Source of the DNA: Propionibacteriaceae bacterium
GTDB lineage: Bacteria; Actinomycetota; Actinomycetes; Propionibacteriales; Propionibacteriaceae
NCBI GenBank assembly: GCA_905372155.1
Contig: CAJPNZ010000082.1
Coordinates: forward strand, 1-15,007
DNA: 15,007 bases
Direction of reading: 5' to 3'
This document shows, piece after piece, positions 13,919 to 15,007 of the stretch. Made by a program: the position numbers and the translations under genes. Within the stretch, counting starts at the first letter, position 1. Each line of letters opens with the position of its first letter. A model generated the notes under the pieces. That model ran no database searches and was not told the origin of the DNA. It saw only the letters and a program-made list of their open reading frames with translations.

Positions 13919-14053
13919 GAAGCTGGTTGCGCTTGTCTTGTGGTCGTGTGCCTGCGCTGTAGCGCTGGCGTTTGACGGTTGGGCTGGCGTTGGGTGGTCG
14001 GGGCGAAGCTGGTTGAGCCGGGCTGCGACGAAGGAGCGGCCCGAGTCGAAACC
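13919..14053 (+). repeat. 135-bp composite repeat unit, copy 2
   Basis: This is the second gap-free copy of the composite unit, starting 191 bp after the first. Its 48-bp hairpin part is at 14006-14053, where the stem is CGGGCTGC with GCGGCCCG, so one G-C pair is replaced by a wobble pair. The spacer between the two units (13863-13918) is unrelated sequence. Confidence 0.78.
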
Positions 14054-14065
14054 ATCTTGAGGGTA

Positions 14066-14092
14066 GGCGACCAGGCCCGGGAGCCCATCGCC
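14066..14092 (-). terminator. Hairpin directly after the WD40 gene stop, possible terminator
   Basis: GGCGA at 14066-14070 pairs with TCGCC at 14088-14092, enclosing a further GGC/GCC stem. The structure begins at the base next to the WD40 stop codon on the minus strand. It is GC-rich and lacks a T-run, so it is only a candidate. Confidence 0.35.
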
Positions 14093-15007
14093 TCAGTCGG
14101 TCGGTGGTTCGTAGGACAGGCCCGGTAGTTCGAGGCGTCTGCTCCCGCCCCCTGGTTCCGGGACGCGCAGCACTCGCCAGGCCTCTCCTTCCAGGATGTC
14201 GAGGCCTTCGGGGGTCCAGCTGGCGTAGCTCTGCACCCCGGGGATGCGGGGTCGCACGGAGATGAAGGCGCGTTCCGGGGTGCCGTCTGGGTGGAAGATC
14301 TGGATCAGCCCCGAGGCGTCGGCGGTGGCGATGAGGTCGCCGGTGGGGTGCCAGGCGACCCCTGTTACTGCGGCGGTGTGTCCGGTGGGGGTGAGGATCT
14401 TCTTCCCGGTGTCGGGCTGCCAGATGATGCAGGTGCGGTCGTTGCTGGTGGTGGCGATGCGGGTGCCGTCGGGGCTCCAGGCGACCCCTGTTACTGCGGC
14501 GGTGTGCCCGGTGAGGGTGAGGATTCTCTCCCCGATGTCGGGCTGCCAGATGATGCAGGTTCCGTCGTTGCTTGCGGTTGCGATGCGGGTGCCGTCAGGG
14601 CTCCAGGCGACCCCTGTTACTGCGGCGGTGTGTCCGGTGAGGGTGGTGAGTTTCTCCGTGGTGTGGGGGTTCCAGATGATGCAAGTGCGATCGTCGCCGC
14701 TGGTGGCAATGAGATCATCCAACGGGTGCCATGCGATCCCGGTCATCTCATGAGTGTGGCCGGTGAGGGTGGTTACTACCTCTCCGGTGTGTGGGTTCCA
14801 GATGGTGCAGGCGCAGTCGTGGTTTGTAGTGGCGATGAGATTGCCAGTGGAGTTCCAGGCGGCTAGGGCCACCCCACGGGTGTGGCCGGTGAGGGCAGTG
14901 AGTTTCTGGGCGGTGTGTGGGTTCCAGATGGTGCAGGTGTCGTCGTTGCTGGTGGTGGCAATGAGATCATCCAACGGGTGCCATGCGATCCCGGTCATCT
15001 CATGAGT
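14093..15007 (-). CDS. WD40 repeat protein, C-terminal part (5' end outside the window)
   Basis: The visible 304 residues run without a stop from the window edge to 14093, so the gene begins beyond 15007. They form six WD40 blades with a strict 42-residue period, each opening TGHT and ending near TIW or IIW, followed by a C-terminal tail of about 55 residues (PRIPGVQSYASW onward) that closes the protein. Blades 4 and 5 are nearly identical, and blades 1 and 3 share about 54 identical bases. Such propellers are protein-interaction or ligand-sensing modules and in bacteria often form the sensor half of large proteins with an N-terminal kinase, peptidase, TIR or NTPase effector; which, if any, is present cannot be seen here. 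It is separated from the glycan locus by the repeat cluster and probably unrelated to it. Confidence 0.85.
   Translation of the reverse strand, partial: THEMTGIAWHPLDDLIATTSNDDTCTIWNPHTAQKLTALTGHTRGVALAAWNSTGNLIATTNHDCACTIWNPHTGEVVTTLTGHTHEMTGIAWHPLDDLIATSGDDRTCIIWNPHTTEKLTTLTGHTAAVTGVAWSPDGTRIATASNDGTCIIWQPDIGERILTLTGHTAAVTGVAWSPDGTRIATTSNDRTCIIWQPDTGKKILTPTGHTAAVTGVAWHPTGDLIATADASGLIQIFHPDGTPERAFISVRPRIPGVQSYASWTPEGLDILEGEAWRVLRVPEPGGGSRRLELPGLSYEPPTD
14356..15007 (-). repeat. 126-bp tandem coding repeats (WD40 blades)
   Basis: The string GGCGACCCCTGTTACTGCGG recurs at about 14356, 14482 and 14608, exactly 126 bp (42 codons) apart. A different segment at 14701-14754 recurs at 14953-15007, 252 bp or two units away, with no difference seen. 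The third-position identity shows that the similarity is at DNA level, pointing to recent duplication or gene conversion between blades. Confidence 0.82.

Noticed and set aside
13672..14053. CRISPR array
   Set aside because: There are only three copies of a 48-bp element, with irregular spacing and a spacer-sized segment that is itself repeated. There are no cas genes.
13540..14088. Minus-strand open frame with repeated protein segments between the WD40 gene and the right operon
   Set aside because: The repeated protein motifs arise from translating the intergenic composite DNA repeats. No ribosome site or domain supports it, and the hairpin structure explains the conservation better.
10420..14092. 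Insertion sequence or transposase remnant associated with the repeats
   Set aside because: No transposase, integrase or RAYT-like fragment was seen in any frame, and no target-site duplication could be defined.

Overview
The window is GC-rich actinobacterial DNA. The codon use is strongly G/C-ending, genes are packed with stop/start overlaps, and the gaps carry a dispersed repeat with the ends TTGAGCC...GTCGAAACC. I associate that repeat with Propionibacteriaceae and related actinobacteria; the family-level placement is an inference. No rRNA, tRNA, CRISPR array or insertion sequence was found.

Positions 301-13267 form a cell-surface polysaccharide or glycoconjugate locus. A left minus-strand operon (4753 to 301) encodes a large polytopic membrane protein, a GT14-type (core-2/I-branching) glycosyltransferase and a Wzx-type flippase, joined by ATGA overlaps. 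In the centre are a plus-strand GT2 glycosyltransferase (4834-6243), a minus-strand divergent C-methyltransferase paralogue (6035-7180) whose 3' end overlaps the GT2 gene, and a plus-strand RmlC-like sugar epimerase (7212-7763). A right minus-strand operon (13267 to 7775) encodes two GT2 enzymes, a zinc-binding sugar C-methyltransferase, a glucose-1-phosphate cytidylyltransferase, a PIG-L/LmbE deacetylase and an NAD-dependent sugar epimerase/reductase, all translationally coupled.

Taken together, the right operon and the central genes look like a pathway that activates a hexose as an NDP-sugar (CDP is likely), C-methylates and epimerises or reduces it, deacetylates an amino-sugar intermediate, and hands it to the glycosyltransferases. 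The branching enzyme, membrane protein and flippase would then complete and export the glycan. No 4,6-dehydratase, initiating phosphoglycosyltransferase or chain-length regulator is visible, so the pathway must draw on genes outside the window.

The locus is bracketed by the same repeat family: a scrambled cluster at 28-250 and two 135-bp composite units plus one extra copy at 13672-14053. The repeat stem shows a compensatory base change between copies. To the right, a minus-strand gene truncated by the window edge encodes a WD40 beta-propeller with nearly identical 42-residue blades.

The points I find most interesting are the C-methyltransferase paralogue that has lost active-site residues, the RmlC-like protein with altered active-site positions encoded 31 bp away and divergently, the structured repeat that flanks the locus, and the WD40 gene with recently duplicated blades.
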